From the NCBI RefSeq assembly GCF_000802305.1, contig NZ_JTDK01000006.1:744001-808000 (forward strand): 64,000 nt of DNA, given 5' to 3'. Under the pieces are notes generated by a model. The model did not search any database and had not been told where the DNA came from. It saw only the letters and a list, made by a program, of their open reading frames with translations. The translations under genes were made by a program, and so were the position numbers. This document shows positions 42,304-50,589 of this stretch, piece by piece. Each line of letters opens with the position of its first letter. Within the stretch, counting starts at the first letter, position 1. The DNA is from Microbacterium mangrovi. GTDB taxonomy: Bacteria > Actinomycetota > Actinomycetes > Actinomycetales > Microbacteriaceae.

Positions 42304-43752
42304 GTGGAGCGTCTGACAAGTTTCGAAGTGGCCGAGCAGCAATCGGACCGCAGCCGCGCGAGGGCGTTGCTGTCCGAGGCCAAGCGAACCTCGTTCTGGC
42401 TCGACGATCTCGGGTTTCCCGTGGAGGCGCCGCCGCTGGCCGGCGAGAGTTCCGCGGATCTCGTCGTGGTGGGCGGCGGCTACACCGGGCTGTGGACGGC
42501 GCTGCGCGCGAAAGAGCGCTACCCGGACCTCGACGTGGTGCTGATCGAGGCGCACCGGGTCTCGTGGGCGGCATCCGGCAGGAACGGCGGCTTCTGCGAG
42601 CCGAGCCTCACCCACGGGCGATCCAACGCGAGCACGCATCTGCCGGGTGAGGAGCCGTTGCTCGCCCGTCTGGGTGAGGAGAACCTGGCCGAGCTGCTCG
42701 CCGCGCTCGACCGGTACGGCATCGATTGCGACGTGCAGCCCCATGGAGTGATCAAGCTCGCCACCGAACCGCACCAGGAGGCCGCCATCCGGCGGCTCGC
42801 CGCCACCGACCCGTCGGTGCGGGTCCTCGCCGACGACCAGCTCCAGGCGGAGGTCCGTACGGCGGCTGCCCGCGTCGGCGGCTGGGCCACGGAGGAGGGG
42901 GTCGTCCTCAATCCGGTGAAGCTCGCCCGCGGACTGGCGGATGCCTGTGTCGCGCTGGGCGTCCGCATCCACGAGAACACCGCCGCCACGCGCCTGCGCA
43001 GCCTCGGGCACGGCCGCGGGGTCGTCGTGCAGACATCGCACGGCCGCATCACCGGGCGCCAGGTCGTGCTCGCGACCAACGGATTCCGCTCGCTGCTGCG
43101 ACGCACCCGGCTGTTCACCGTCCCCGTGTACGACTACGCGATCGTGACCGAACCGCTCACCCCGGATCAGCGGGCCGCCCTCGGGTGGCAGAAGGCGCAG
43201 GGCGTCACCGACCTCAACAGCCGCTTCCACTACATGCGTCTGCTCAAGGACTCGGCCGGTCGGGATCGGCTGCTGCTGGGCGGGTATGACGCCGTCTACC
43301 ACTTCGGACGACGAGTGAAGCCCGAATACGACATCAGCGAGTCGACGTTCGAGCGCCTCGCCGTGCACATGGGGGTCTTCTTCCCGCAGCTCGCCGACGT
43401 GAAGTACACGCACGCCTGGGGCGGCATGATCGACACCTGCAGCCGGTTCTTCTCGTTCTTCACGCTCGCCGGGCACCGGCAGGTCGCCGCAGCAGCCGGC
43501 TTCACGGGTCTCGGCGTCGCGGCGACGCGCTTCGCTGCCGACGTGATGCTCGACCTGCTCAACGGGGAAGACACCGAGCGTTCGCGGACGAAGCTGGTGC
43601 GCAAGCGCCCCCTCCCCTTCCCGCCGGAGCCGTTCGTCTGGCCCGCCATCCGGTTCACCTCGGCGATGATGGCGCGGTCCGACCGCCGCGAAGGACGCCG
43701 GGGCCTGTGGCTCTGGATGCTGCAGAAGTGCAAGGTCGGTTTCGACTCGTGA
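42304..43752 (+). CDS. FAD-dependent amine oxidase, PuuB/GlpD-like (DAO family)
   Basis: 482 aa flavoenzyme with LVVVGGGYTGLWTALRAKE dinucleotide motif, SWAASGRNGGFCEPSLTHGR, and the C-terminal GGMIDTCSRFFSFF and AAGFTGLGVAATRFAAD. The pattern resembles gamma-glutamylputrescine oxidase and sarcosine-oxidase relatives, oxidising a C-N bond to an aldehyde with release of ammonia or amine. GTG start after GGAAGGA. Divergent from the aldehyde dehydrogenase gene across 215 bp of relatively AT-rich DNA. No glutamylpolyamine synthetase (PuuA) is nearby, so the substrate may be a free amine. Confidence 0.85.
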   Translation: MERLTSFEVAEQQSDRSRARALLSEAKRTSFWLDDLGFPVEAPPLAGESSADLVVVGGGYTGLWTALRAKERYPDLDVVLIEAHRVSWAASGRNGGFCEPSLTHGRSNASTHLPGEEPLLARLGEENLAELLAALDRYGIDCDVQPHGVIKLATEPHQEAAIRRLAATDPSVRVLADDQLQAEVRTAAARVGGWATEEGVVLNPVKLARGLADACVALGVRIHENTAATRLRSLGHGRGVVVQTSHGRITGRQVVLATNGFRSLLRRTRLFTVPVYDYAIVTEPLTPDQRAALGWQKAQGVTDLNSRFHYMRLLKDSAGRDRLLLGGYDAVYHFGRRVKPEYDISESTFERLAVHMGVFFPQLADVKYTHAWGGMIDTCSRFFSFFTLAGHRQVAAAAGFTGLGVAATRFAADVMLDLLNGEDTERSRTKLVRKRPLPFPPEPFVWPAIRFTSAMMARSDRREGRRGLWLWMLQKCKVGFDS

Positions 43753-43851
43753 CGGAGCTCACCGCGCCTCTGGTCGCGGCATCCCGGGAGCGGTACCATT
43801 CTAGCGTCGGGCCTCGGGCATCCGAGAGGCCTCAACGGCGAGGGAGTTCCC

Positions 43852-45072
43852 GTGGCTGGCACCTCGGAACGTGCGCAGGGCACCGTCCATGTGATCGGCG
43901 GCGGTCCGGTCGGTCTCTTCCTGGCGGCACTGCTGCAGTCCGTCCCCGGTCAGCGGGTGCGGGTCTACGAGAAACGGCCGGAGTACACGCGCAACCGCAT
44001 GGTCACGCTGGCGCCCTATCTCCTGGCGGACACCATCGAGAGCTATCGGGCGGACACGATCGACGGTCAGCACGTCGAGGCCATCTTCGACCGCGTCGAG
44101 TTGGAGACGCGTCTCGCCTACCGGCACACCGTCGCCTCCGACCTGCGGGCGCTCGTGCAGGAGTGGACGCAGGGCTTCGTCCCGCTCAAGACCATCGAAC
44201 GCGGTCTCAGTGAGCTGATCCGCTCGCGCGGCTCCGGGGACGTCGAGTTCGTCTTCGCCGATGTCAGTGGCGAGGACGCACTCGCACTCGCGGAGCCGCA
44301 CGACGTCATCGTGGACTGCGGCGGCACGCACGCCGTCCTGCGGGATCTGCTGGCCGTCGGCGACGAGTCCGGAACGCGGGGCGCGAACACGTGGCTGCTC
44401 AATCTCGAGCACGCGCTCATGATCACTTTCCTCTACGACGCACCGTTCGAGTGCGACGAGTTCTGCAAGTACTACAAGAATCTCGAGAACACCGGCTACA
44501 AGTTCATCCCGTCCGTCAAGAGGACCAGCTACGACGGCAACGTCACGCACGTGACCGGCATCGTGAGCATCAGCCGAGCGGAATTCGAGGCCATGCCGTC
44601 GCGCTTCAGCGGCGCCTGGTTGCGCGAGAACTTTCCGCTCATCGCGACGTCGATGGACGGGTTCATCAGCCGGATGCAGCAGCAGAGCCCCGGCAACGTC
44701 GTCGGCGACCTGGAGATCGTCCGGATCCCGCTCAACGTGTACCACGCATGGAACACGACGTCCCGCCGCTGGCACGATTCCGGTGAGGACCACGCGCTCG
44801 CGCGCACCCCGGTGTTCCTGCTGGGGGATGCCGCGATCGGGTCGCCGTACTTCCAGTCCATCTCGCTCGGCTTCGAGTGCGCGTTCCACCTGGCCGGGCA
44901 CCTCGCGAACACCCGGCTGCCCCTCGGTGTCGTCTTCGAGCGTTACGAGACGTTCATGGGTCAGCAGTGGCTCCGCGTCTACATGCGCAGCCAGATGATC
45001 AAGCACAACAAGGATCTGCTGCAGGTCGTCGACGACACGAACGGGCTGCTCTCCCAGCTGCACATCTACTGA
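43852..45072 (+). CDS. FAD-dependent oxidoreductase / monooxygenase-like protein
   Basis: 406 aa. N-terminal VHVIGGGPVGLFLAALLQ dinucleotide motif, then VYEKRPEYTRNRMVTLAPYL; late FLLGDAAIGSPYFQSISLGF is the second FAD motif of PHBH-type hydroxylases. The middle is unusual for the class, with a Tyr/Lys-rich patch (CDEFCKYYKNLENTGYKFIP). GTG start after GGGAG. No operon partner; a possible TACCAT promoter element precedes it. Codon use looks slightly less GC-rich than neighbours. Substrate unknown; a specialised-metabolite or lipid hydroxylase is possible. Confidence 0.7.
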   Translation: MAGTSERAQGTVHVIGGGPVGLFLAALLQSVPGQRVRVYEKRPEYTRNRMVTLAPYLLADTIESYRADTIDGQHVEAIFDRVELETRLAYRHTVASDLRALVQEWTQGFVPLKTIERGLSELIRSRGSGDVEFVFADVSGEDALALAEPHDVIVDCGGTHAVLRDLLAVGDESGTRGANTWLLNLEHALMITFLYDAPFECDEFCKYYKNLENTGYKFIPSVKRTSYDGNVTHVTGIVSISRAEFEAMPSRFSGAWLRENFPLIATSMDGFISRMQQQSPGNVVGDLEIVRIPLNVYHAWNTTSRRWHDSGEDHALARTPVFLLGDAAIGSPYFQSISLGFECAFHLAGHLANTRLPLGVVFERYETFMGQQWLRVYMRSQMIKHNKDLLQVVDDTNGLLSQLHIY

Positions 45073-45086
45073 GCTCGGTCACCCGC

Positions 45087-45734
45087 TCAGGTTCCGAGCG
45101 TGAGGCTGGGCGATTCCCCGTACGCGTCGCGGTACGCGCCCGCGAAGCGCCCCAGATGCGCGAACCCCCACTGTCGCGCGATCCCGGCAACCGTGGCACC
45201 GGCCACCGGATCGGCAGCCAGGAGGTCACGGCGCACCGCCGCCAACCGCTCGGCGCGCAGATACGCCATCGGCGACATTCCGTAGGCCTTCCGGAACCCG
45301 TACTGCACACCCCGGACGCTGAGTCGCGCCGCCGCGGCGACGTCGTGGACGGTGATGGGTTCGCAGAGGTGCTCGTCGATGTAGCTGCGTGCGCGACGCG
45401 CCGCCGCCGGGGCGGATGCCGTCCACTCGCCGGGTCCCTGAAAGCCGAACACAGCGATCGCGGTGGCGATCAGCGCGCGAGTGGCTTCCTGCCGAACCAG
45501 CACGTTGCCGGACATCTCCGACTGCAGGACGAGGTCTCGGTAGAGGGCGGTGGTCGCGAGCCACAGCCGTTCCATCTCGGGAGAGACCGGCCTGGCCGCT
45601 GTCCGGTCGAGGGTCGCGGGCTCGTCGACGAGCGCTTCACGCACGACGGCGCGAACGTCTGGTCGCAGGACCTCGAGCAGGGCCGCGGTGGCCGCGTCGC
45701 GGTCGAACGTCTCGTCCGCGGTCTTCTGGAGCAT
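45087..45734 (-). CDS. Short AraC-family regulator
   Basis: 215 aa, shorter than usual AraC proteins: a reduced helical N-terminal part (about 110 aa) and a normal DNA-binding domain (ITVHDVAAAARLSVRGVQYGF; TVAGIARQWGFAHLGRFAGAY). The last motif is shared with the AraC genes at 21.5 kb, 46.3 kb and 47.2 kb. ATG with GAGGA just upstream; it could begin further upstream. Convergent with the FAD oxidoreductase. Target unknown; the divergent SRPBCC gene is the nearest candidate. Confidence 0.8.
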   Translation of the reverse strand: MLQKTADETFDRDAATAALLEVLRPDVRAVVREALVDEPATLDRTAARPVSPEMERLWLATTALYRDLVLQSEMSGNVLVRQEATRALIATAIAVFGFQGPGEWTASAPAAARRARSYIDEHLCEPITVHDVAAAARLSVRGVQYGFRKAYGMSPMAYLRAERLAAVRRDLLAADPVAGATVAGIARQWGFAHLGRFAGAYRDAYGESPSLTLGT

Positions 45735-45853
45735 GATCCTCACCCCATCGCGATCACGGGGTTGCCCCGGCGATCTCGTCGCCCGCCACGCTACTCCGGT
45801 CTCCCCCGGGCGCAAGGGTCGACGTGGCGTCCGCGGCGCAGGATACTGGCGTC

Positions 45854-46282
45854 ATGCCATCCGCCACCCGCACCATTCGGATCGCCGCCCCGATCGAGAC
45901 GGTGTTCGCATTCTTCACCGACCCCGCGAACGACCTGAAGTGGCGGACGGGGGTGAAGGAGATGCGCGCGGACGGGGAGGCGCGTGTCGGCGCGACCGTG
46001 CACCAGGTCGTTTCGGGGCCGGGTGGCCGGTCGATCGATGCCGATATCCGGATCACGGAGTACACCGCTCCGACGCGCTACGCGTTCACGACGGTGAGCG
46101 GTCCTGTCCGCCCGACCGGTGGCTTCACGTTCGCCTCGGCCGAGGGCGGCACGACCGTGACCTTCGCGCTCGATGCCGAAGTGAGCGGGCTCAAGAAGAT
46201 CTTCATGGGCGGCCCGGTCCAAAAGAGCATGGACGCGGAGATGTCCGCACTCGACCGGGCGAAAGCGCTCTTGGAGCAGTAG
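45854..46282 (+). CDS. SRPBCC (START-like) domain protein
   Basis: 142 aa helix-grip fold: TIRIAAPIETVFAFFTDPAN, LKWRTGVKEMRADG, ITEYTAPTRYAFTTVSG, GGTTVTFALDAEVSG and a long C-terminal helix. These proteins bind hydrophobic ligands in a deep pocket; some are cyclases or hydrolases. No activity is evident. Divergent from the short AraC gene across 119 bp and convergent with another AraC gene 21 bp away, so ligand sensing or removal together with those regulators is conceivable. Confidence 0.85.
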   Translation: MPSATRTIRIAAPIETVFAFFTDPANDLKWRTGVKEMRADGEARVGATVHQVVSGPGGRSIDADIRITEYTAPTRYAFTTVSGPVRPTGGFTFASAEGGTTVTFALDAEVSGLKKIFMGGPVQKSMDAEMSALDRAKALLEQ

Positions 46283-46303
46283 CCGCGGGAACGTTCCGCG
46301 CGT

Positions 46304-47236
46304 TCAGCGGTCGAGGACGTACTTCGGGCTGACGCCGTACGCGGCCCGGAACCAGGCCGCGAACCGGCTCGGGGAGGAGAAGCCCCAGCGCAGCGAGATG
46401 TCGCGGACCGTGTCGCCGCGCGTGGGATCGCCGGCGAGCAGGTCGTCGTAGGCGGCTGCCAGGCGGGCGTGGCGCAGTGCCGCGGCCGGTGAGGCGGCTT
46501 GCGGGTGGTGCGCCCGGAACGCGTCCACGAGATCGGGGACCGAAGCGCCCGCGGCGTCGGCCGCGTCTTCGACGGTGATGGGGAGGGACGCGAACTCGTG
46601 CAGGAACTCCACTCCGACGCGGTAGACCTGCATCCGGCGCTCCGCCGAGACGTGCCGCTCGTGCCGGTCGCCCGTCAGCCGGAAGCACTCGAGCGCCGCG
46701 ACTTTCAGCAGACGGCTCGCTGAGGCGCGGACCAGCTCGTTGTCGAGCAGGCCCACGTCGACGTCGCCCTGAATCAGACCGAGCACCGCGAGCCATTGCG
46801 CCCCCGCCTGCGGATTCACCGGCTCGGCGCCGTCGAACGCGACAGTCAGATCGTCGTCCGCGTAGAGGAGGCGAGCCGTCCGCTGCAACGCACGAGGGTC
46901 GAAGGCGGCCAGCTGGGTGCCCTGGTCGCTGCAGGCGGAGAACGGGATGCCGGGACGGAAGAGCGCCGGTGCGGCGGCGAGGTCGCCGTCGCCATCCCGG
47001 CTCTCCCACGGGCTCGGGGCCAGAGCGTTGATGATCACCACCCAATCCATCTCGACCGTGGACCCCATCACGCCGTCCCAGTGCGACCGGGCCACGAAGA
47101 AATCCTCGTCGCCGGCGATTCGTTGCGAGAACCGCCCGAAGCCGCGGTCGAGGGCGACCGCACCGTACACGTCGGCCAGCCACTGCTCGCTCACGCCCGG
47201 GTCGGACGAACTGAACGTCATGCTCGAGTACGCCAT
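46304..47236 (-). CDS. AraC-family regulator, second gene of an AraC pair
   Basis: 310 aa: N-terminal AraC-binding-like domain (FSQRIAGDEDFFVARSHWDG; FRPGIPFSAC) and C-terminal double helix-turn-helix (ITVEDAADAAGASVPDLVDAF; TVRDISLRWGFSSPSRFAAWF). Its ATG shares a base with the TGA of the upstream AraC gene (TGATG), so two AraC regulators are made from one message. Convergent with the SRPBCC gene. Confidence 0.85.
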   Translation of the reverse strand: MAYSSMTFSSSDPGVSEQWLADVYGAVALDRGFGRFSQRIAGDEDFFVARSHWDGVMGSTVEMDWVVIINALAPSPWESRDGDGDLAAAPALFRPGIPFSACSDQGTQLAAFDPRALQRTARLLYADDDLTVAFDGAEPVNPQAGAQWLAVLGLIQGDVDVGLLDNELVRASASRLLKVAALECFRLTGDRHERHVSAERRMQVYRVGVEFLHEFASLPITVEDAADAAGASVPDLVDAFRAHHPQAASPAAALRHARLAAAYDDLLAGDPTRGDTVRDISLRWGFSSPSRFAAWFRAAYGVSPKYVLDR

Positions 47237-48255
47237 CAGTCGCCCCCTCCAGAATCGGCGGTCATGGCATCCCGCGCCGCTTTCGGCTGCTCCCGGAGAG
47301 TCGAACCGGGGTGCTCGCCGAAGGCCGCGAAATAGTCCGCCGCGAATCGGGAGGGGTGGGCGAAGCCCCATCGGCGCGCGATGAGAGCCACGACTCCCGG
47401 TTCGGTGGCGACAAGCAGCTCCGCACGGGCTGCGGCGAGTCGCTCCCGGCGGACGTATTGCAGGGGACTGATTCCCAGCTCGCGCTGGAACAGCGCCTGG
47501 ATACCGCGGACGGACATCCGGGCCGCCTCGGCGACGGCCGCGACGGTGATCGGCTGCGCCAGGTGCTCGTCGATGTAGGCGATCGCTCGACGCAGAGCCG
47601 TCGACAGTGCGTGCTCCGTCGCCTCTCGGACGATGGGGTACGTCGCCGCGATCGCGGCGATGAGTGTCTCCAGCGCGTTGGCGTGGATGAGCGGATCGTC
47701 GAGGACGTCTGGCGCTGACAGCAGCGTGGCGTTGAGCATCCGCACCACCGCCTCCACGACGCGGGTGTCGGCGTTCTCGCTGTTCAGAGCTGCCATGCTC
47801 GGGTTGGGTCCCCCGGTGTACGGGGCGAGCCGGTCTGCGGGGAACCCGACGTTGAGGGTTCTCGTCGACGTCCAGCGCAGGCGGGTGCCGGTGCCCGGCG
47901 GGACGATGAAGGGCGCCGTGATCCGCTTGACCGTGTCCTTCCCGTGCCATCGGATGTCGCCCTCCATCACGGACACCGTGTAATCGGGCAGTTCACCGGA
48001 ATCGAGAGCGGCCGCGGTGGGGAACAACATGGTCGCGACCGTCAGACCGCTGTCCAGCACCACGCCGTCGACCGCGAACGCGAAGTCCCGGGCCGGATCG
48101 GACTCGAAACGGATCGGGTTGCCGAACATCTCCTTGACCGTCGCCGCGGAGACATCGGGATCCCGCGTGCTCACCGCAAAACGCTGCACGGTCACGACGT
48201 CCGCCGCCCTCCCGGCCACCTCGCCGGCTCTGATGCTCCGCCACGCGTCGGCCAC
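47236..48255 (-). CDS. AraC-family regulator, first gene of an AraC pair
   Basis: 339 aa if the GTG is used. N-terminal ligand domain (FGNPIRFESDPARDFAFAVD; APFIVPPGTGTRLRW) and C-terminal DNA-binding domain (ITVAAVAEAARMSVRGIQAL; LIARRWGFAHPSRFAADYFA). The start is uncertain: a TTG 12 bases upstream is possible, and neither has a clean Shine-Dalgarno. It heads the pair with the 46.3-kb gene. The domain order and end motif match the other AraC paralogues in this window. Confidence 0.82.
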   Translation of the reverse strand: MADAWRSIRAGEVAGRAADVVTVQRFAVSTRDPDVSAATVKEMFGNPIRFESDPARDFAFAVDGVVLDSGLTVATMLFPTAAALDSGELPDYTVSVMEGDIRWHGKDTVKRITAPFIVPPGTGTRLRWTSTRTLNVGFPADRLAPYTGGPNPSMAALNSENADTRVVEAVVRMLNATLLSAPDVLDDPLIHANALETLIAAIAATYPIVREATEHALSTALRRAIAYIDEHLAQPITVAAVAEAARMSVRGIQALFQRELGISPLQYVRRERLAAARAELLVATEPGVVALIARRWGFAHPSRFAADYFAAFGEHPGSTLREQPKAARDAMTADSGGGD

Positions 48256-48381
48256 GCGGCCTCTCAAACCAAGCTACGCCGCTAGCCGAATCGCGCAAGA
48301 CCCGACCTGATGCGGCGGCGGAGGATGTCACTCGGAATGTGTGCTCGGCTCGTTCGCGAGTCGTGTCGGCTCACGACCTTC

Positions 48382-48993
48382 TCATGCACCAGAGATCGAG
48401 TGCGCCGGCGTCGATGCCGCTCCGCGACGACCGGCACGAGCCAGCTCCCGCGCAGTGAGAATGACCCACAGCACGAGGCTGAGAGTCCATGCCCGGAAGA
48501 GCACGGCACCGACCAGACCCGGGATGAAGAATCCTGCGAGGACGAGGACTGGAGCGAGGAAGGGAAGGGTGCGAAGCCACGCCGAGTCCGTCCGCCCTCG
48601 GTGCAGGAACATCAGGACGGTGGTGAGGAGCACAACGACGAAGAACGCGCCGGTGTGCAGGGCCCCGTGGATACTGACGACCTCGGTCGGCCCGACGGAA
48701 TCGATCACGAACAGGCCCATGACGAGAAACGCCGCCGCCGTGACCCACGAAAGGATCGCTCGCGCGCCGCTCCACAGGAGCGCGACGCCCGCGTAGCCGG
48801 CGCCGGCGGCGATGAATGCGGCCTGCAGCATCCAGCCGCCGGGACCGAGCGCGTACTTACTGATGGTGCCGTCGTCGATCAGTCCCGGCTGTACGACGTG
48901 AAGGACCGCCATGAGGACGACGTAGAGGGTCGCACCGGCGTAGGCGATGACGAGTGCGATCCGGACCCGCGTGTCCGAGGGTGTTCTTGGCAT
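48382..48993 (-). CDS. DUF998-type integral membrane protein
   Basis: 203 aa with six predicted membrane helices (about 11-31, 53-72, 78-98, 110-126, 142-162, 165-181) and short charged ends. GPGGWMLQAAFIAAGAGYAG and VVSIHGALHTGAFFVV (His in the membrane) are typical of DUF998. Function unknown. Divergent from PadR across 70 bp with an inverted repeat, and therefore a probable PadR target. Confidence 0.75.
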   Translation of the reverse strand: MPRTPSDTRVRIALVIAYAGATLYVVLMAVLHVVQPGLIDDGTISKYALGPGGWMLQAAFIAAGAGYAGVALLWSGARAILSWVTAAAFLVMGLFVIDSVGPTEVVSIHGALHTGAFFVVVLLTTVLMFLHRGRTDSAWLRTLPFLAPVLVLAGFFIPGLVGAVLFRAWTLSLVLWVILTARELARAGRRGAASTPAHSISGA

Positions 48994-49014
48994 GAGAGCT
49001 CCTGATAGTATGAA

Positions 49015-49027
49015 TCAGACCATCTGA
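49015..49027. promoter_or_regulatory. Candidate PadR operator
   Basis: TCAGACCATCTGA has perfect 5-bp arms around CCA. It lies in the 70-bp gap between the divergent DUF998 and PadR genes, close to a TAGTATGA-like -10 region. Confidence 0.5.
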
Positions 49028-49063
49028 ACGAAAGCATCATCCATCTTGGACGACCGATTGTCA

Positions 49064-49606
49064 ATGCCCTCACTGAATCCGATCAGCTACGTGGTCTTGG
49101 GGGTCCTCGCGACCCGCGGGCCGTCGACGTCGTATGAGATGAAAAAGCTCGTGGGGATGTCGATCAGCTTCTTCTGGACCTTTCCCCACGCTCAGCTGTA
49201 CCGCGAGCCGCAGCGGCTCGCACAGCTCGGCCTCGTCGACGAGGAGCAAGCAGAGACGGGTCGCAGGCAGCGCGTATTCACCATCAATCCGCGGGGACGC
49301 GCGGCCCTCGACGCGTGGCTGGCCGACCCCGCGTCATCCGACGTTGAGATCCGGGATCCTGCACTGCTCAAACTCTTCTTCGGCGGGATCTCCACGACGG
49401 AAGACATCGTCGCACTCGCCGAGACGCAGATCACGGCTCATCAGGCAGCGAAGGTGAAGTACGAGAGACTCCTCGAGCGCCACGGCTATCGCCCCGAGCT
49501 CGCCTTCCAGCTCGCACCGCTGCGCATCGGCGTCGCCTACGAGCAGGAGTACATCGCATTCTGGACCCGGGTCGCCCAGAACCCCGACAGCCCTCTGGCA
49601 CCGTGA
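49064..49606 (+). CDS. PadR-family transcriptional regulator
   Basis: 180 aa PadR, subfamily with C-terminal coiled region. NPISYVVLGVLATRGPSTSY, EMKKLVGMSISFFWTFPHAQ, LYREPQRLAQLGLVDEEQ and ETGRRQRVFTINPRGRAALDA form the winged helix; the later helix EDIVALAETQITAHQAAKV dimerises. ATG start; a TTG 18 bases upstream could extend it. Divergent from the DUF998 gene, which it probably represses. Confidence 0.88.
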   Translation: MPSLNPISYVVLGVLATRGPSTSYEMKKLVGMSISFFWTFPHAQLYREPQRLAQLGLVDEEQAETGRRQRVFTINPRGRAALDAWLADPASSDVEIRDPALLKLFFGGISTTEDIVALAETQITAHQAAKVKYERLLERHGYRPELAFQLAPLRIGVAYEQEYIAFWTRVAQNPDSPLAP

Positions 49607-49732
49607 GTTCCTCCGCCGTGGCTGTGCCCCGGACTCCTCGCGTGGGGGACGCGTGGCCGCGCCTTCCACGCGTCCGCTCGCGCGCATGGAACATGGAATC
49701 GCCGAGGGGCATCTCCTCCCTGCCCGGCACGA

Positions 49733-49993
49733 TCACCGAGCGTCGCTGTCAGGAGCGGTGACGATGGTCTCCAAAGGAACATCCAGCTCGTGCCAATCTT
49801 CCGGACCCTTCGTCAGCGGTGTCAGAGCGCTGTCCGGGAACCACCTCATCTCCCCGGTTTCGAGGAGCACGACGGACGCGGGCACGCACACGTCCTCCGA
49901 GTAGATGCGCCTCGGCACATGGTCCGCGCAAAGAGCCACGACACGACCGCGGACGCCTTCCCGGGTCATGACCCAATGTCCTGGCGTGAACAT
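49733..49993 (-). CDS. Small hypothetical protein (86 aa)
   Basis: 86 aa, beta-rich: FTPGHWVMTREGVRGRVVAL, PRRIYSEDVCVPASVVLLET, GEMRWFPDSALTPL. The pattern of short strands and a W(F)P motif recalls small beta-barrel domains of the KOW/SH3 type, a guess only. ATG after AAGGAGG with 6-base spacing, which supports translation. Isolated between PadR and the next hypothetical gene. Confidence 0.6.
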   Translation of the reverse strand: MFTPGHWVMTREGVRGRVVALCADHVPRRIYSEDVCVPASVVLLETGEMRWFPDSALTPLTKGPEDWHELDVPLETIVTAPDSDAR

Positions 49994-50164
49994 CTCCGCC
50001 TCCTTCAGCGGACTCAGCATCACGCGTCGTGCCACACGACTGTTAGACCCTTGACAACGAGAAGAACCGGCGTGCGGCCTGAACAGACACGTTCACGGGC
50101 CGCTGCCTCAGTGGCCGAGTGTGTCGGGATGGATTCTCTCCGAACCGAGCGCGCGCCCAGCAGA

Positions 50165-50524
50165 TCAAAAGCAGTCGACCAAGCTGCACTGATCGGGCAG
50201 CCACGCCACGTTCGGCTCGGCGAACGGTGCATCACCGGACGGCGAGGCCTCCTTCACCAATCTGGCCGTCTCATCCTTCAGGTGGTCGACCGTGGCATCG
50301 TCAACGAGCTCGGAGGGCGATTCCACGGGGTAGATCGCGTTCAGCGCGATCCCCCACCCGACCGTCAGCTGGACTCGTTGGTCGGAGCCGGCGGAATTCA
50401 GAAATGGCACGTCGACGACCGCCGCGCACTGCTCTTCGACAAGCGCGCGGCCATACGCCATGACGGCGTCCGCGATGTCGTCGCCCGTGAGGTAGGACCC
50501 CGCGCTGTTGGTCAGGAGTTTCAT
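50165..50524 (-). CDS. Hypothetical protein (119 aa)
   Basis: 119 aa. YLTGDDIADAVMAYGRALVE helix, EEQCAAVVDVPFLNSAGSDQ, RVQLTVGWGIALNAIYPVES, then an acidic helix and C-terminal DQCSLVDCF. No membrane segment. GGGAGGGAC precedes the ATG. Not recognised. It lies 65 bp downstream of the GAF-ANTAR pair on the same strand and may share its transcript. The 171 bp before it on the other side show no gene. Confidence 0.6.
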   Translation of the reverse strand: MKLLTNSAGSYLTGDDIADAVMAYGRALVEEQCAAVVDVPFLNSAGSDQRVQLTVGWGIALNAIYPVESPSELVDDATVDHLKDETARLVKEASPSGDAPFAEPNVAWLPDQCSLVDCF

Positions 50525-50589
50525 ACCGTCCCTCCCACATAGTCGTTCGCTGGAACGACACCAGGGTCCGGGGCGTCGATCTTCCGATT

